Positions 9,491 to 18,469 of a stretch of 64,000 nt of DNA are shown piece by piece. Position 1 is the first letter of the stretch. Every line of letters starts with the position of its first letter. Source of the stretch: Cognaticolwellia sediminilitoris (GTDB lineage Bacteria; Pseudomonadota; Gammaproteobacteria; Enterobacterales; Alteromonadaceae); contig NBOG01000006.1 of assembly GCA_002104535.1 (NCBI GenBank), positions 126,383 to 190,382 on the forward strand, read 5' to 3'. The notes below the pieces were generated by a model. That model saw nothing but the letters and a program-made list of their open reading frames with translations, made no database searches and was not told where the DNA came from. The position numbers and the translations under genes were made by a program.

Positions 9491-9682
9491 ATGAGTAAGC
9501 TTCATCGGTATTTTATAGCAATATTATCCATGCTATGCCTAGTCATTGTGCTTCAAAATATGGCAACCGTCAGTATTTCATTCCTGTTTTGGGAGTTTTC
9601 CATTCCTAGAGCAATTCTGATGGGTTTGATGTTCTTAATAGGATTGATTATTGGCCTTATTTTAAAAATTAAGCGTGAGTAA
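9491..9682 (+). CDS. Small LapA-domain (DUF1049) inner-membrane protein
   Basis: 63 residues with two membrane segments (about 8-25 and 38-59) separated by the motif QNMATVSISFLFWEFSIPRAI, ending in a short basic tail (KIKRE). The pattern QN...V.F.F....P..L is that of the LapA/DUF1049 family (lipopolysaccharide assembly protein A domain). A strong ribosome-binding site, AGGAGAG, precedes the ATG. A single-gene unit facing convergent proA; its own role is unknown. Confidence 0.75.
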   Translation: MSKLHRYFIAILSMLCLVIVLQNMATVSISFLFWEFSIPRAILMGLMFLIGLIIGLILKIKRE

Positions 9683-9765
9683 TATACAGAAAGGTAGGCA
9701 GTGGTGCTTAGCATAAAATGTGTCGCTATTTTGGTTAAATTTAATGTTACCAATACCTACTTACT

Positions 9766-11013
9766 TTAGTCTCTTACTTGCCCATCCCCTAATACCACAA
9801 ACTTTTCAGTGGTTAACGCAGTAAGACCCATTGGGCCAAAAGCATGTAATTTACTGGTAGAAATACCAATTTCTGAGCCTAAACCAAGCTGACCGCCATC
9901 AGAAAAACGTGATGAGGCGTTAACCATGACGACTGATGAATTAATGCTGCGGATAAATCGCTGACTGCGTGTAATATCCTGCGTCACAATAACTTCAGTG
10001 TGATCAGAGCTATAAGTCTGTATATGGTTAATGGCTTGTGCAAAGCTACCGACAACTTTAATCGCTATTTCTTGAGCCAGATACTCAGCATGGTAATCAT
10101 CATCTGTCGCAAGCGTGGCGTCAGAAAAATAAACAACACTTTGCTCACAAGCATGTACTTTTACTTGTGCAGGCTGTAGTGCCAATGCAATTTTAGGCAG
10201 TAATTCGTCCGCTATGTCTGTATGTACCAACACGGTTTCTAATGAATTACAGGCACTGGGGCGTTGGGTTTTTCCATTGACGAGAATATTGACGGCTTTG
10301 GTAAAATCTGCATATTTATCAATAAATAAATGGCAAACACCTTTAAAGTGTTGAATGACCGGGATTTGGCTATGTTCAGTAACATAACGAATTAAGCCTT
10401 CACCGCCACGAGGGATAACTAAATCAATACTTTCACGCTGTTTTAATAATAACTCGATGACACTGCGGCTAGTATCCGGTATTACCGTAATACAGTTCTT
10501 ATCGATGTTAGCTTGTTCTAATACTTGATGCAGGCACTTTGCTAAGGCAAGATTGCTATGGATGGCTTCAGAGCCACCGCGCAGAATAACCGCATTGCCT
10601 GATTTTAAACATAATGCCGCTGATTCCGCGGTGACATTAGGCCTTGCTTCATAAATCATCGCAATAACCCCAAGTGGAATACGCATTTTTCCAACTTGAA
10701 TACCATTTGGACGTAATGCCAAATTGTTAATGTGACCAATCGGGTCATCTAAATGCACAATTTCACGAATGGCATTGGCAATATCGTTAATGCCTTGCTC
10801 GGTGAGTAATAGCCTGTCGAGCATCGCAGATGTTAAGCCCTTGGCTTGGCCTGCGATAATATCTTTTTCATTTTCGGCAAGGATTTCTGCGCAACTATTG
10901 ACAATGGCACTAGCCATTTTTAGTAGTACATCATTCTTCTGTTGAGTGGATAATTGCGCGACAGATAGTGACGCTTGCTTTGCTAATGTTGCACTTTTGA
11001 CTATATCAAACAT
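9766..11013 (-). CDS. proA: Gamma-glutamyl phosphate reductase
   Basis: NADPH-dependent reductase making glutamate-5-semialdehyde in the second step of proline synthesis. 415 residues as in E. coli ProA. Aldehyde-dehydrogenase-fold landmarks are visible: VGKMRIPLGVIAMIYEARPN, CLKSGNAVILRGGSEA, the catalytic-Cys segment TQRPSACNSLETVLVH, and SSRFSDGGQLGLGSEIGIST near the C-terminus. The gene follows proB after 13 bases, so the two form an operon. Confidence 0.97.
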   Translation of the reverse strand: MFDIVKSATLAKQASLSVAQLSTQQKNDVLLKMASAIVNSCAEILAENEKDIIAGQAKGLTSAMLDRLLLTEQGINDIANAIREIVHLDDPIGHINNLALRPNGIQVGKMRIPLGVIAMIYEARPNVTAESAALCLKSGNAVILRGGSEAIHSNLALAKCLHQVLEQANIDKNCITVIPDTSRSVIELLLKQRESIDLVIPRGGEGLIRYVTEHSQIPVIQHFKGVCHLFIDKYADFTKAVNILVNGKTQRPSACNSLETVLVHTDIADELLPKIALALQPAQVKVHACEQSVVYFSDATLATDDDYHAEYLAQEIAIKVVGSFAQAINHIQTYSSDHTEVIVTQDITRSQRFIRSINSSVVMVNASSRFSDGGQLGLGSEIGISTSKLHAFGPMGLTALTTEKFVVLGDGQVRD

Positions 11014-11026
11014 AACTTTCTCACGA

Positions 11027-12139
11027 CTAATTTTTAGTGGTTTCGATCATAACCAGATCGTCACGATGCATAACTACTTTACTCGGGCAACAGCCAAGTA
11101 TGGTGCTAATTTCATCACTTTTATGGCCTTTTATACGTTTTAAATCTCGAGCGTTATATTGGCTGATACCTTTAGCGATATGTATGTCATTTTCAAGATC
11201 ATAAATATCAATACAATCTCCGACTTTAAATGTGCCAGAAACTTCAAGCACGCCAGAGGGGAGTAACGAAGCTCCTTGTTTAACTAACGCATTAATAGCA
11301 CCGGCATCAAGTAACAACTTGCCAGAACTTTTTAAGGTATGTTTTAACCAATGCTTACGTGCCCTTGTTGCACCTTGTTGCGCTATAAAGTGAGTACCTG
11401 GGTTTTTACCCTGTAATATTTGTTCAAAAACATCGCCACGACTACCGTTTAAAATATAAGTGTTGATTCCATTTTCCACTGCCTTTTCAGCCGCTTGAAT
11501 TTTAGTTTTCATGCCGCCAGTGGCAATATGATTATTGGTGGCACCGGCCATGGCATAAACTGACTCGTCTATTGTCGCTATGGTTGGAATTAGCTTGGCT
11601 TGTGGGTTTATACGTGGGTCTTGTTCAAAAACACCATCGACATCACTTAAAATGAATAAGCTATCGGCTTCACTCACTAATGCTACTAATGCCGCTAAGT
11701 TGTCGTTATCTCCAACTTTTAATTCCTCTGTTGCGACCGTATCGTTCTCATTAACAATTGGGATAACATTATTCTCAAGCAGAATTCTTAAGGTGTTTTT
11801 AATATTTATATAGCGTTGGCGATCTTTTAAATCGCCATGGGTAATTAATAATTGACTACAAGGGACATCAAAAAATCGCTGCCAATTTGCCATCATTTGC
11901 ATTTGTCCAACAGCAGCCATGGCTTGTTTTGTCGGGATTGAAGGATTAGGTGAGCCGTGGCTAATATAGGTTCGGCCAGCCGCAACGCTACCAGAAGAAA
12001 CAATAATAATTTCTTTGCCAGCTTGTTGGCATTGCGCAATAAACTGGCTTATAGCGCGGATATATTTTCCGCTACAGCCGTTAGCGTCGGGTGCGACTAA
12101 AGCACTACCCACTTTTATTACAGCACGATTAAAATTCAT
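11027..12139 (-). CDS. proB: Glutamate 5-kinase
   Basis: ATP-dependent first enzyme of proline synthesis, usually feedback-inhibited by proline. 370 residues: an amino-acid kinase domain (about 1-255; VIKVGSALVAPD, IIVSSGSVAAGR, IPIVNENDTVA, VGDNDNLAALVA, GTHFIAQQG) and a C-terminal PUA domain (about 270-365; GKLLLDAGAINALV, SLLPSGVLEV, GISQYNARDLKRIKG). It is the first gene of the proBA operon and has a strong GAGGGGG ribosome-binding site before the ATG. Confidence 0.97.
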   Translation of the reverse strand: MNFNRAVIKVGSALVAPDANGCSGKYIRAISQFIAQCQQAGKEIIIVSSGSVAAGRTYISHGSPNPSIPTKQAMAAVGQMQMMANWQRFFDVPCSQLLITHGDLKDRQRYINIKNTLRILLENNVIPIVNENDTVATEELKVGDNDNLAALVALVSEADSLFILSDVDGVFEQDPRINPQAKLIPTIATIDESVYAMAGATNNHIATGGMKTKIQAAEKAVENGINTYILNGSRGDVFEQILQGKNPGTHFIAQQGATRARKHWLKHTLKSSGKLLLDAGAINALVKQGASLLPSGVLEVSGTFKVGDCIDIYDLENDIHIAKGISQYNARDLKRIKGHKSDEISTILGCCPSKVVMHRDDLVMIETTKN

Positions 12140-12581
12140 GAAGCCCCCTCATTTTTAGTCTCTTAAGCTTGCCTTGAAAAGTGATCTATTTGCAATCAAC
12201 TTTTAGCGATTTTTATAGACTTATTTGCTATTTTCTAATGCTTTATGGAATTAAGTCCGTTAAGTTATTATTTTACTAAGTTAAAACTAGTTTTAATTAG
12301 CAAATAATCCTTCGCAATAAATTAATGATGTGTTTTTACCCAATTTAAATTCACCCTGTTGAAGCTAATAAGATGGCGTTTTTGGTTTTTTGTTCAATGA
12401 TAAAGAGCTTAATAAATACTGTTTATGGTGATTTGGTTTAAATTACTCGTCACACTACAAATAAATATTCAATAAAATGGGATTAATCGCAGATAAATTT
12501 TTAACGATTTTTGCTGAAAATAACTTCAAAACACATTAATATTATGTCCCATAATTCACCTCTTAATGTATTTGGTTTTAT
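12140..12581. other. 442-base divergent intergenic region proB / acyltransferase
   Basis: AT-rich region holding the promoters of the divergent proBA and acyltransferase-MscS units. A TATAAA element lies about 80 bases upstream of proB on the minus strand. No convincing paired -35/-10, repeat, RNA structure or ORF was recognised. Confidence 0.5.
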
Positions 12582-13487
12582 ATGTTGAATTTTTTACCAG
12601 GGCCAATTATTGGCTGTTTTTCTTTCCTTTTATATATAGTCAATACAGTTGTATGGCTAATTCCTATCATCATATTTTCGTTATTAAAAGCATTAGTACC
12701 TTTAACGTTGTGGCAAAAACTTTTTAGTTATTTATTAGACCAAATGGCCAGTAATTGGGTGTTATTGAATACACTCAATCAGAAGTTATTTACCAAAATT
12801 AAGTTTAATATAACCGGTTTAGAAAAGTTAAAAATGAAAGACTGGTATTTGGTGATCAGTAATCATCAAAGCTGGGTTGATATTGTGGTACTTCAGCGAG
12901 TGTTACACGGGAGAATCCCCTTTTTAAAGTTTTTCTTAAAAAGAGAATTGATCTATGTGCCTTTACTTGGCTTAGCCTGGTGGGCGCTAGATTTTCCTTT
13001 TATGAAACGTTATAGCCAACATTTTTTAAAGAGAAATCCGCATTTAAAAGGTAAAGACATCGAAACCACCCAAAAAGCGTGTGAAAAATTTAAGCATAAG
13101 CCAGTTAGTGTGATGAATTTTATTGAAGGAACACGTTTTACAAAGGAAAAGCATGCTAAACAAAGCTCTCCATTTCAACGACTATTAAAACCTAAAGCCG
13201 GCGGCATTGGTTTTGTGCTTCAAGCGATGAAAGGAAACTTGAGTAAAGTAGTTAATGTAACAATTTACTACCCAGAAGGTACGCCTACATTTATTGATTT
13301 TCTATGTGGTAAAGTGAAACACGTATATATTGCTATAGAAACACAAGATATTGACGAGTCACTAATGGGAGACTACGTTAATGATCGCGCTTATAAGATT
13401 CAGTTTCAACAATGGGTTAATAAACTGTGGCTCGATAAAGATAAAGCAATGCTAGCGCTAGAAGCGAAGGCAAATAAGGACTCGTAA
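12582..13487 (+). CDS. YihG-like lysophospholipid/1-acylglycerol-3-phosphate acyltransferase
   Basis: 301 residues. An N-terminal membrane hairpin (about 5-45) precedes a PlsC/LPLAT domain with the catalytic motif NHQSWVD (HX4D), the KFFLKRELIYVPLLGLAWWALDFPFMKRY-type segment, the substrate motif FIEGTRFT and the KPKAGG block. It resembles E. coli YihG, a second acyltransferase adjusting phospholipid acyl composition, more than PlsC itself because of the MKRYSQHFLKRNPHLKGKD region. Its stop overlaps the start of the next gene (TAATG), coupling it to a mechanosensitive channel. Confidence 0.85.
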   Translation: MLNFLPGPIIGCFSFLLYIVNTVVWLIPIIIFSLLKALVPLTLWQKLFSYLLDQMASNWVLLNTLNQKLFTKIKFNITGLEKLKMKDWYLVISNHQSWVDIVVLQRVLHGRIPFLKFFLKRELIYVPLLGLAWWALDFPFMKRYSQHFLKRNPHLKGKDIETTQKACEKFKHKPVSVMNFIEGTRFTKEKHAKQSSPFQRLLKPKAGGIGFVLQAMKGNLSKVVNVTIYYPEGTPTFIDFLCGKVKHVYIAIETQDIDESLMGDYVNDRAYKIQFQQWVNKLWLDKDKAMLALEAKANKDS

Positions 13488-14752
13488 TGCAGACAATGAT
13501 CACCACTTGGTTAACAGAACATAATGTTCAAACATCATACTTAGAACTTAGTGGTGTGATTATCGGCTGTTTGGTCATTTTTCTAATTTGTAGCCTGAGT
13601 TATTATGTGGCGAAAAATTATGTCCTGGTACTTATTCATAAATTAGCCACGGCTTCAAAAAATACCTGGGACGATTTATTTTTTGATCATCAAGTATTTT
13701 CTCGAACCATACTGCTAATTCCTTTTGTCTTATTACTATTACTGACACCATTTTTCCTTGACCCAGAATCTGTTGTCGCGATTGTACTCATTGTTTTTGC
13801 CAAAGTTGCCATGTGCTTTCAAATAGCGCGCAGCATTAGCGCGTTATTAAATGTGATTAACAGTTTATACCGACAAACAGCCAGCGAACGCTACTTGCCG
13901 CTTAATTCGACACTGCAAGTGATTAAATTAGTAGTGTATCTCGTTGCCACTATCTTGGCAGTTGCCCAAGTTTTAGATCGTTCACCGCTCTACTTACTGA
14001 GTGGTTTAGGTGCATTAACCGCAGTATTGATTCTAGTATTTCAAGATACTATAAAAGGACTTGTGGCCAGCATTCAGATTTCAGCAAATAAAATGGTTGC
14101 TCCCGGTGATTGGATTGAGTTACCTAAGTATGGTGCCGATGGAGATGTAGTTGAAATTGGGTTAAATACGGTTAAAGTAAAAAACTTTGATAATACGGTT
14201 ACCACTGTACCTACTTATGCTTTAACCAGCGGTTCATTTAAAAACTGGCGTGGCATGATAAATTCAGGTGGTCGCAGAATCAAGCGCGCCATAATTATTG
14301 ACGTCGCAAGTATACGATTTTATAACCAAGAGCAGCTCGAATCATTAAAGTCAGTGAAACTTATTGCGAAGTACCTTGCACAAAAACAAACTGAAATAGA
14401 ACAACAGGCTGTTGATAATGCAAATATAAATACCGTAAGCGTTGAAACAATAAACGCAAGGCAGTTAACCAATATTGGCACTTTTAGGGCCTATATTGTT
14501 GCCTATTTAAAACAGCACCCAAAAGTGCATCAAGAGATGACTTGTATGGTAAGGCAGCTGCCAGCTTCTGAAGTAGGTTTGCCACTTGAGTTATACTTTT
14601 TCAGTAGTGATCAAAACTGGGTTAATTATGAAGCGATTCAAGCTGATATATTTGATCACCTTTTTGCTGCCGCACCACTTTTTGGTCTTAGAGTCTTTCA
14701 ACACCCAAGTGGTTACGACTGGCAAAAATCAACGTCTAATACTGACGCATAA
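13487..14752 (+). CDS. MscS-family mechanosensitive channel, YbdG (MscM)-like
   Basis: 421 residues with about five membrane helices in the first 190 residues. The pore-lining helix region is YLLSGLGALTAVLILVFQDTIKGLVASIQ, followed by the MscS beta domain (VAPGDWIELPKYGADGDVVEIGLNTVKVKNFDNTVTTVPTYAL) and a C-terminal domain with the YbdG-type ending PLELYFFSSD and FGLRVFQHPSG. Such channels release solutes on osmotic downshock. The start overlaps the acyltransferase stop by one base, and the 3' end overlaps the convergent tesB gene by 17 bases. Confidence 0.88.
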   Translation: MQTMITTWLTEHNVQTSYLELSGVIIGCLVIFLICSLSYYVAKNYVLVLIHKLATASKNTWDDLFFDHQVFSRTILLIPFVLLLLLTPFFLDPESVVAIVLIVFAKVAMCFQIARSISALLNVINSLYRQTASERYLPLNSTLQVIKLVVYLVATILAVAQVLDRSPLYLLSGLGALTAVLILVFQDTIKGLVASIQISANKMVAPGDWIELPKYGADGDVVEIGLNTVKVKNFDNTVTTVPTYALTSGSFKNWRGMINSGGRRIKRAIIIDVASIRFYNQEQLESLKSVKLIAKYLAQKQTEIEQQAVDNANINTVSVETINARQLTNIGTFRAYIVAYLKQHPKVHQEMTCMVRQLPASEVGLPLELYFFSSDQNWVNYEAIQADIFDHLFAAAPLFGLRVFQHPSGYDWQKSTSNTDA

Positions 14753-15593
14753 CCCCTTCTTGCATTGTTGAAGCTACTAATAAACCTGCTTGGTTAAATA
14801 TTTGGCCCTTTACTAAGCCACGGCCACCACTAGCAGATGGGCTATCAATACAATAAAGTAACCATTCATCTAACCGAAAAGGACGATGAAACCACATCGA
14901 GTGATCTATTGTCGCTAGCTGAAAGTTTGGTTGCCAATAACTTACGCCATGAGGATATAAAGCGGTTGGCAAAAAAGAAAAATCTGAGGTGTATGCAAGT
15001 AAATAGGTGTGAATACGAAGGTCATCTGGCAAGTTACCATTGGACTTCATCCACATTTGACATTTAGCGTCAGTTTTCTCGGGCTTTAACCAGTTATAAT
15101 GTTTAATCGGGCGGATTTCTATCGGCTTCTCAGATAAAAGCTTGCCACGCATCTCTTCAGGTATCTCATCTTGATGATCAAAGATGAAATCAGTATATGA
15201 TTTTAAACCTTCAGGGCCAGGTACAAGAGGCATAGTATCTTGGTGATTAAAACCGTCTTCTTGTTTTTGAAACGATGCAGTCATATAAAAAATGGCTTTA
15301 CCATTTTGAATTGCATTAACTCGACGAGTATTAAAGCTTCGACCATCTCGAATAATCTCTACTTGGTAAACTACGGGTTTTGTGGCATCTCCTGGTCTAA
15401 GAAAATAAGAATGTAGAGAATGGACATTATGAGTTGATTCCACCGTTTCTTGTGCCGCAGATAAAGCTTGACCCATAACTTGGCCACCAAATAAAGTCTT
15501 AAAACCTAAGTCTTGACTATTGCCTCGGTAAATCCCTTGTTCAATGCTTTCCAACTTTAACAACGCAGTGAGATCATTTAACACCTGACTCAT
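14736..15593 (-). CDS. tesB: Acyl-CoA thioesterase II
   Basis: Double hot-dog thioesterase hydrolysing medium- and long-chain acyl-CoA. With the start at ATG 15593 it begins MSQVLNDLTALLKLE and has 285 residues, like E. coli TesB (286). AAAAGGG lies about 8 bases upstream, whereas an in-frame ATG 21 bases earlier would add seven residues and place that site inside the gene. Signatures: FGGQVMGQALSAAQETV, HSLHSYFLRPGD, FYMTASFQ, LRIHTYLLAYTSDFSFLP, and the catalytic ATIDHSMWFHRPFR. Confidence 0.95.
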   Translation of the reverse strand: MSQVLNDLTALLKLESIEQGIYRGNSQDLGFKTLFGGQVMGQALSAAQETVESTHNVHSLHSYFLRPGDATKPVVYQVEIIRDGRSFNTRRVNAIQNGKAIFYMTASFQKQEDGFNHQDTMPLVPGPEGLKSYTDFIFDHQDEIPEEMRGKLLSEKPIEIRPIKHYNWLKPEKTDAKCQMWMKSNGNLPDDLRIHTYLLAYTSDFSFLPTALYPHGVSYWQPNFQLATIDHSMWFHRPFRLDEWLLYCIDSPSASGGRGLVKGQIFNQAGLLVASTMQEGVMRQY

Positions 15594-15845
15594 AAAAATT
15601 ACCCTTTTAACCATGATTAATTTTATATTATAACTTGCTATGACCTTAAAAATAATGAAATTTATAAAATGGTTAAAATTTTTGTTGCGAAATAGTTGGA
15701 TTTTTAATCAACGCTTTAGTGGTCTGCTTTGCTTAAATAATGACAATTACTTGTTGATCTATACAGAAATCTAAGCTATGTTGCAGATTCGAGACGTATG
15801 AAAGGGATTTGAAATACGCATTATTAACGTTTATAAGAGGCCATT

Positions 15846-16100
15846 GTGCACGCAGTTCTTGAACGAGAAGTCTTATTAGAAAGACGCCAATATACTCCTG
15901 AACAATCAAATTTGTGGGATAAGCTATCACTGGCACAAAAATTTGCCACTAGTAGTTTGACACAATTTGGCTATGATCTAGCTTTTATTCGTAGCAGTAA
16001 ATCTAGCAATTTAGCTGTATTATTATGCGATGGCAATGCTGCAACAATATCTAATGATGGTGAAATCAATACTTCGCCTGAAATTACTGTTAGACCCTAG
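15846..16100 (+). CDS. Small protein of unknown function
   Basis: 84-residue ORF with a GTG start preceded by AAGAGG, followed 18 bases after the stop by a strong terminator; these signals argue that it is expressed. It opens MHAVLEREVLLERRQYTPEQ, has no membrane segment or signal peptide, contains a mixed middle part (LSLAQKFATSSLTQFGYDLAFIR) and ends in a Ser/Thr/Glu-rich tail. I do not recognise a family. It is divergent from tesB and stands alone. Confidence 0.65.
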   Translation: MHAVLEREVLLERRQYTPEQSNLWDKLSLAQKFATSSLTQFGYDLAFIRSSKSSNLAVLLCDGNAATISNDGEINTSPEITVRP

Positions 16101-16117
16101 TAACAGTTCTCTAATTT

Positions 16118-16155
16118 TAATGAAAAAGCCGCTAATAATTGCGGCTTTTTCATTA
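16118..16155 (+). terminator. Strong, probably bidirectional terminator
   Basis: TAATGAAAAAGCCGC pairs with GCGGCTTTTTCATTA across an 8-base loop, with T-rich stretches on both strands. It ends the 84-residue gene and may also end the convergent TPR-GGDEF transcript. Confidence 0.9.
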
Positions 16156-16207
16156 GTGTGTATATCATGTACAGATCTTCTTCATATTTTGTTAGTCATT
16201 AATTTCG

Positions 16208-18043
16208 TTATCTTTGTTTTTTTGTTGCTTCGCTCAAACGAGAAAGAAAAACATAAGGGTCAATATCTTGAATGTTAGGTGAATCAACCGAGCACTTAAT
16301 TTTAACGGAATGATCACCTAAATTTACAAAAAATCGGGTTTTTATTTCCTGTTGAATCCGACTTGATTTAATTAACACTTGTTCCGAAGTTTGGTGCGGG
16401 CACAACAGTAAGTATTCACCAGCACTAATAACGCCAGCGTAATCTTCCTCATCTATGTTTTCATTAATGATAACCGCAATTGCTTGAATTACATCATTTA
16501 AAATTTTCTTGCTAAAGTGAAAGTTTAACTCTTGCCAGTTTTCTACTTCTAAATAAACCACGGAGATATTGTATTGATATTTTCTCGCCATTTTATACTG
16601 CTGTTGATACCAACGCTTAGTTTGGGCGGGTTGCGCCAAGTGTGTTTTCGGTAACTCTATTTCATCATAACCACGGTTTAAGCGCTGCCTGTGTAAATTA
16701 AAGCTCCAATAGATCATAAACACTACACCACAACTCAATGCGATAGCTAATAAGTTGATCAGCATTTTTTGTCTAGCATACTTATCATTAAACTCTAGCC
16801 TCAGTTGACTCTCTTCAGCTAAGTTCAATGCTAATTGTTTTGTTTTACTGCTAGCAGATGACGCGTTAGCGGCAAATGTTTGCTTTAAGCTGACATTAGG
16901 GTAGAAACCTTGATATAAATTTAGATAGTGTTTAAGCGTGGTTAAAGCTTGCTCAAATTGACCTTGTTCAATGTAGTAATCTGTCAGCAATAAATACAAT
17001 TCTATTTGTTCATGAGATAACGTTATATTATTGGCGAGTGATTGAGCGTAAAGCAGGGCTGAATTGCCATCATCACGTTTATCCAAGGCATAAAAAGTTT
17101 TGACTAAAAATATTTGTGTCGATAATTTAAAGCGTAATAAATTATGTTGTTTGAAAACAGACTTGGCATTGAGTAAACGTTCTTTTGCCAAAGTAAACTG
17201 CTGCTGTTGATAAAGTACTTGACCAAGACCAAGTTCAGCATAGGCGATACGAATATTTAATTTAAACTGTTTAGCAAAGTGCAGTGATTTCCAAAATATA
17301 TTATAAGCATTATCGTATTGTTTTAGTTGATAGTATGCTTTCGCTAATAAGTGGTATGTTCTCGCGATACCTTGAGTTCTAGACATGCCGGCACGTAACG
17401 TTAAAACGCGATTAAGTAATTCCACCGCATTGTCATACTCTGACAAATAAAAGTGCGCTTCAGCTATTATTTCTAATAACGTTATTTGGTCTACACTTTG
17501 CTGATTTTGGCTTAATAAACCCTCTACTTTAGTTAATTTTTTAACTGCTAATGAATAATCTGCACTTAAGGCATGTGCTACTACAGAGTACGCAAGCGCT
17601 TGTAAATGGTAATCCATATTGTTGGCTTGTTCAGCCAGCAAAGCCGCGCTTTGTGAAGTTTCTAATAACGCCTGATAGTCACCTTGAGCATAGTAACCAC
17701 GAGCTATTTTTAGCAAAATATCTAGTTGTATATCAACATCTATTTTGTATATTTCACTACCATATTGTGCAAACTGGAACGCTGCTAATAAGTCACCACG
17801 ATTAAAAGCAACATCTGATAATATTGAAAAAGCTTTAGCTACTGTATTATGGCTATATTGATTACGATCGTTCACAACTGATTGGGCAATGTTGACGATA
17901 TCTTTTGTTATCAGCAACTCTTTATCTTGCTGATAAAGAGTATTGAGTAATTGATGGTAATTCTTATCGTTGTTTTGCGAAGTTGCTGCACTTGTTAGTG
18001 TGATGCAAAAACTGATTAATATACCCAATAGCAATTGCTTCAT
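16208..18043 (-). CDS. Periplasmic TPR sensor with a degenerate GGDEF domain
   Basis: 611 residues. A signal peptide (MKQLLLGILISFCITLTSAA) leads into a long series of TPR-like helical repeats (about 50-400), one membrane helix (about 420-443, LINLLAIALSCGVVFMIYW), then a cytoplasmic domain with the overall pattern of GGDEF proteins (WYQQQYKMARKYQYNISVVYLEVENWQELN). In place of GGDEF it has SAGEYLLL near 540, and the upstream D.LTGL.NR motif is not visible. It is therefore probably not a cyclase and may bind nucleotide or a partner instead. It faces away from the c-di-GMP riboswitch about 250 bases upstream, which lies on the other strand. Confidence 0.75.
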   Translation of the reverse strand: MKQLLLGILISFCITLTSAATSQNNDKNYHQLLNTLYQQDKELLITKDIVNIAQSVVNDRNQYSHNTVAKAFSILSDVAFNRGDLLAAFQFAQYGSEIYKIDVDIQLDILLKIARGYYAQGDYQALLETSQSAALLAEQANNMDYHLQALAYSVVAHALSADYSLAVKKLTKVEGLLSQNQQSVDQITLLEIIAEAHFYLSEYDNAVELLNRVLTLRAGMSRTQGIARTYHLLAKAYYQLKQYDNAYNIFWKSLHFAKQFKLNIRIAYAELGLGQVLYQQQQFTLAKERLLNAKSVFKQHNLLRFKLSTQIFLVKTFYALDKRDDGNSALLYAQSLANNITLSHEQIELYLLLTDYYIEQGQFEQALTTLKHYLNLYQGFYPNVSLKQTFAANASSASSKTKQLALNLAEESQLRLEFNDKYARQKMLINLLAIALSCGVVFMIYWSFNLHRQRLNRGYDEIELPKTHLAQPAQTKRWYQQQYKMARKYQYNISVVYLEVENWQELNFHFSKKILNDVIQAIAVIINENIDEEDYAGVISAGEYLLLCPHQTSEQVLIKSSRIQQEIKTRFFVNLGDHSVKIKCSVDSPNIQDIDPYVFLSRLSEATKKQR

Positions 18044-18252
18044 TGAAAGTGATGTCCCTATTTTATGGTTAGGATCAGTTTGCTCTTAAGGATAGGTTTT
18101 TTCAATTGTATCCTGTAAAAATTAAACATTAATAGTCGAATTTACTGCTTTTTATCAACTTTAGAAATATTCCTTAAAAGTTTAAACAGTCAATAAAATT
18201 GATAATATTTAATATGTTAACGTATATATAATCGCGGTAATATTAAAAGTTG

Positions 18253-18280
18253 TTTACAAATGAAATACTTTGCCTATAAT
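18253..18280 (+). promoter_or_regulatory. Sigma-70-type promoter of the riboswitch transcript
   Basis: TTTACA (18253-18258), a 16-base spacer and a consensus TATAAT (18275-18280) on the plus strand. This places the start point near 18287, just before a 9-bp hairpin (18285-18305) and the c-di-GMP aptamer. Confidence 0.7.
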
Positions 18281-18296
18281 CGTAGTTGAGCTTCTA

Positions 18297-18378
18297 AAGC
18301 TCGACAAGGGCAAATCTAGTGAAAACTGGAGACGCAAAGTTACCGATCTAAGGGGCAACCTATGATAGCGGAACTGCC
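18297..18378 (+). ncRNA. Cyclic-di-GMP class I (GEMM-I) riboswitch aptamer
   Basis: Core motifs in the right order: AGGGCAAA (18307-18314), a 5-bp stem CTAGT/ACTGG capped by the GNRA loop GAAA (18316-18329), then GACGCAAAG (18331-18339), then the second hairpin in which AGTT-A-CCG (18339-18345) pairs with CGGAACT (18369-18375) and which contains ATAGCGG. These match the Vc2-type consensus GGGCAAA, GAAA, GACGCAAAG, TAGCGG. It is read from the plus strand, but both flanking genes are on the minus strand, so no gene lies in sense directly downstream; the transcript would run antisense into the 3' end of the DUF885 gene. Confidence 0.85.
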
Positions 18379-18448
18379 AAATTTAGATATAGTGGGGGCT
18401 TATCTAAATTGAACAGTTCATTGTTATAAACCCCGGTATACTTTGCGT
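18371..18448 (+). promoter_or_regulatory. Putative expression platform of the c-di-GMP riboswitch
   Basis: A long hairpin pairs GAACTG (18371-18376) with CAGTTC (18414-18419) and AATTTAGATA (18380-18389) with TATCTAAATT (18401-18410); it would take the 3' strand of the aptamer helix. Downstream, 18434-18448 (CGGTATACTTTGCGT) is complementary to aptamer bases 18332-18345 over 14 pairs with one bulged base. Both structures compete with the folded aptamer. No T run follows the hairpin, so the mechanism is not plainly termination. Confidence 0.55.
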
Positions 18449-18469
18449 GCCTTCCTTTGTTTCCTGATT

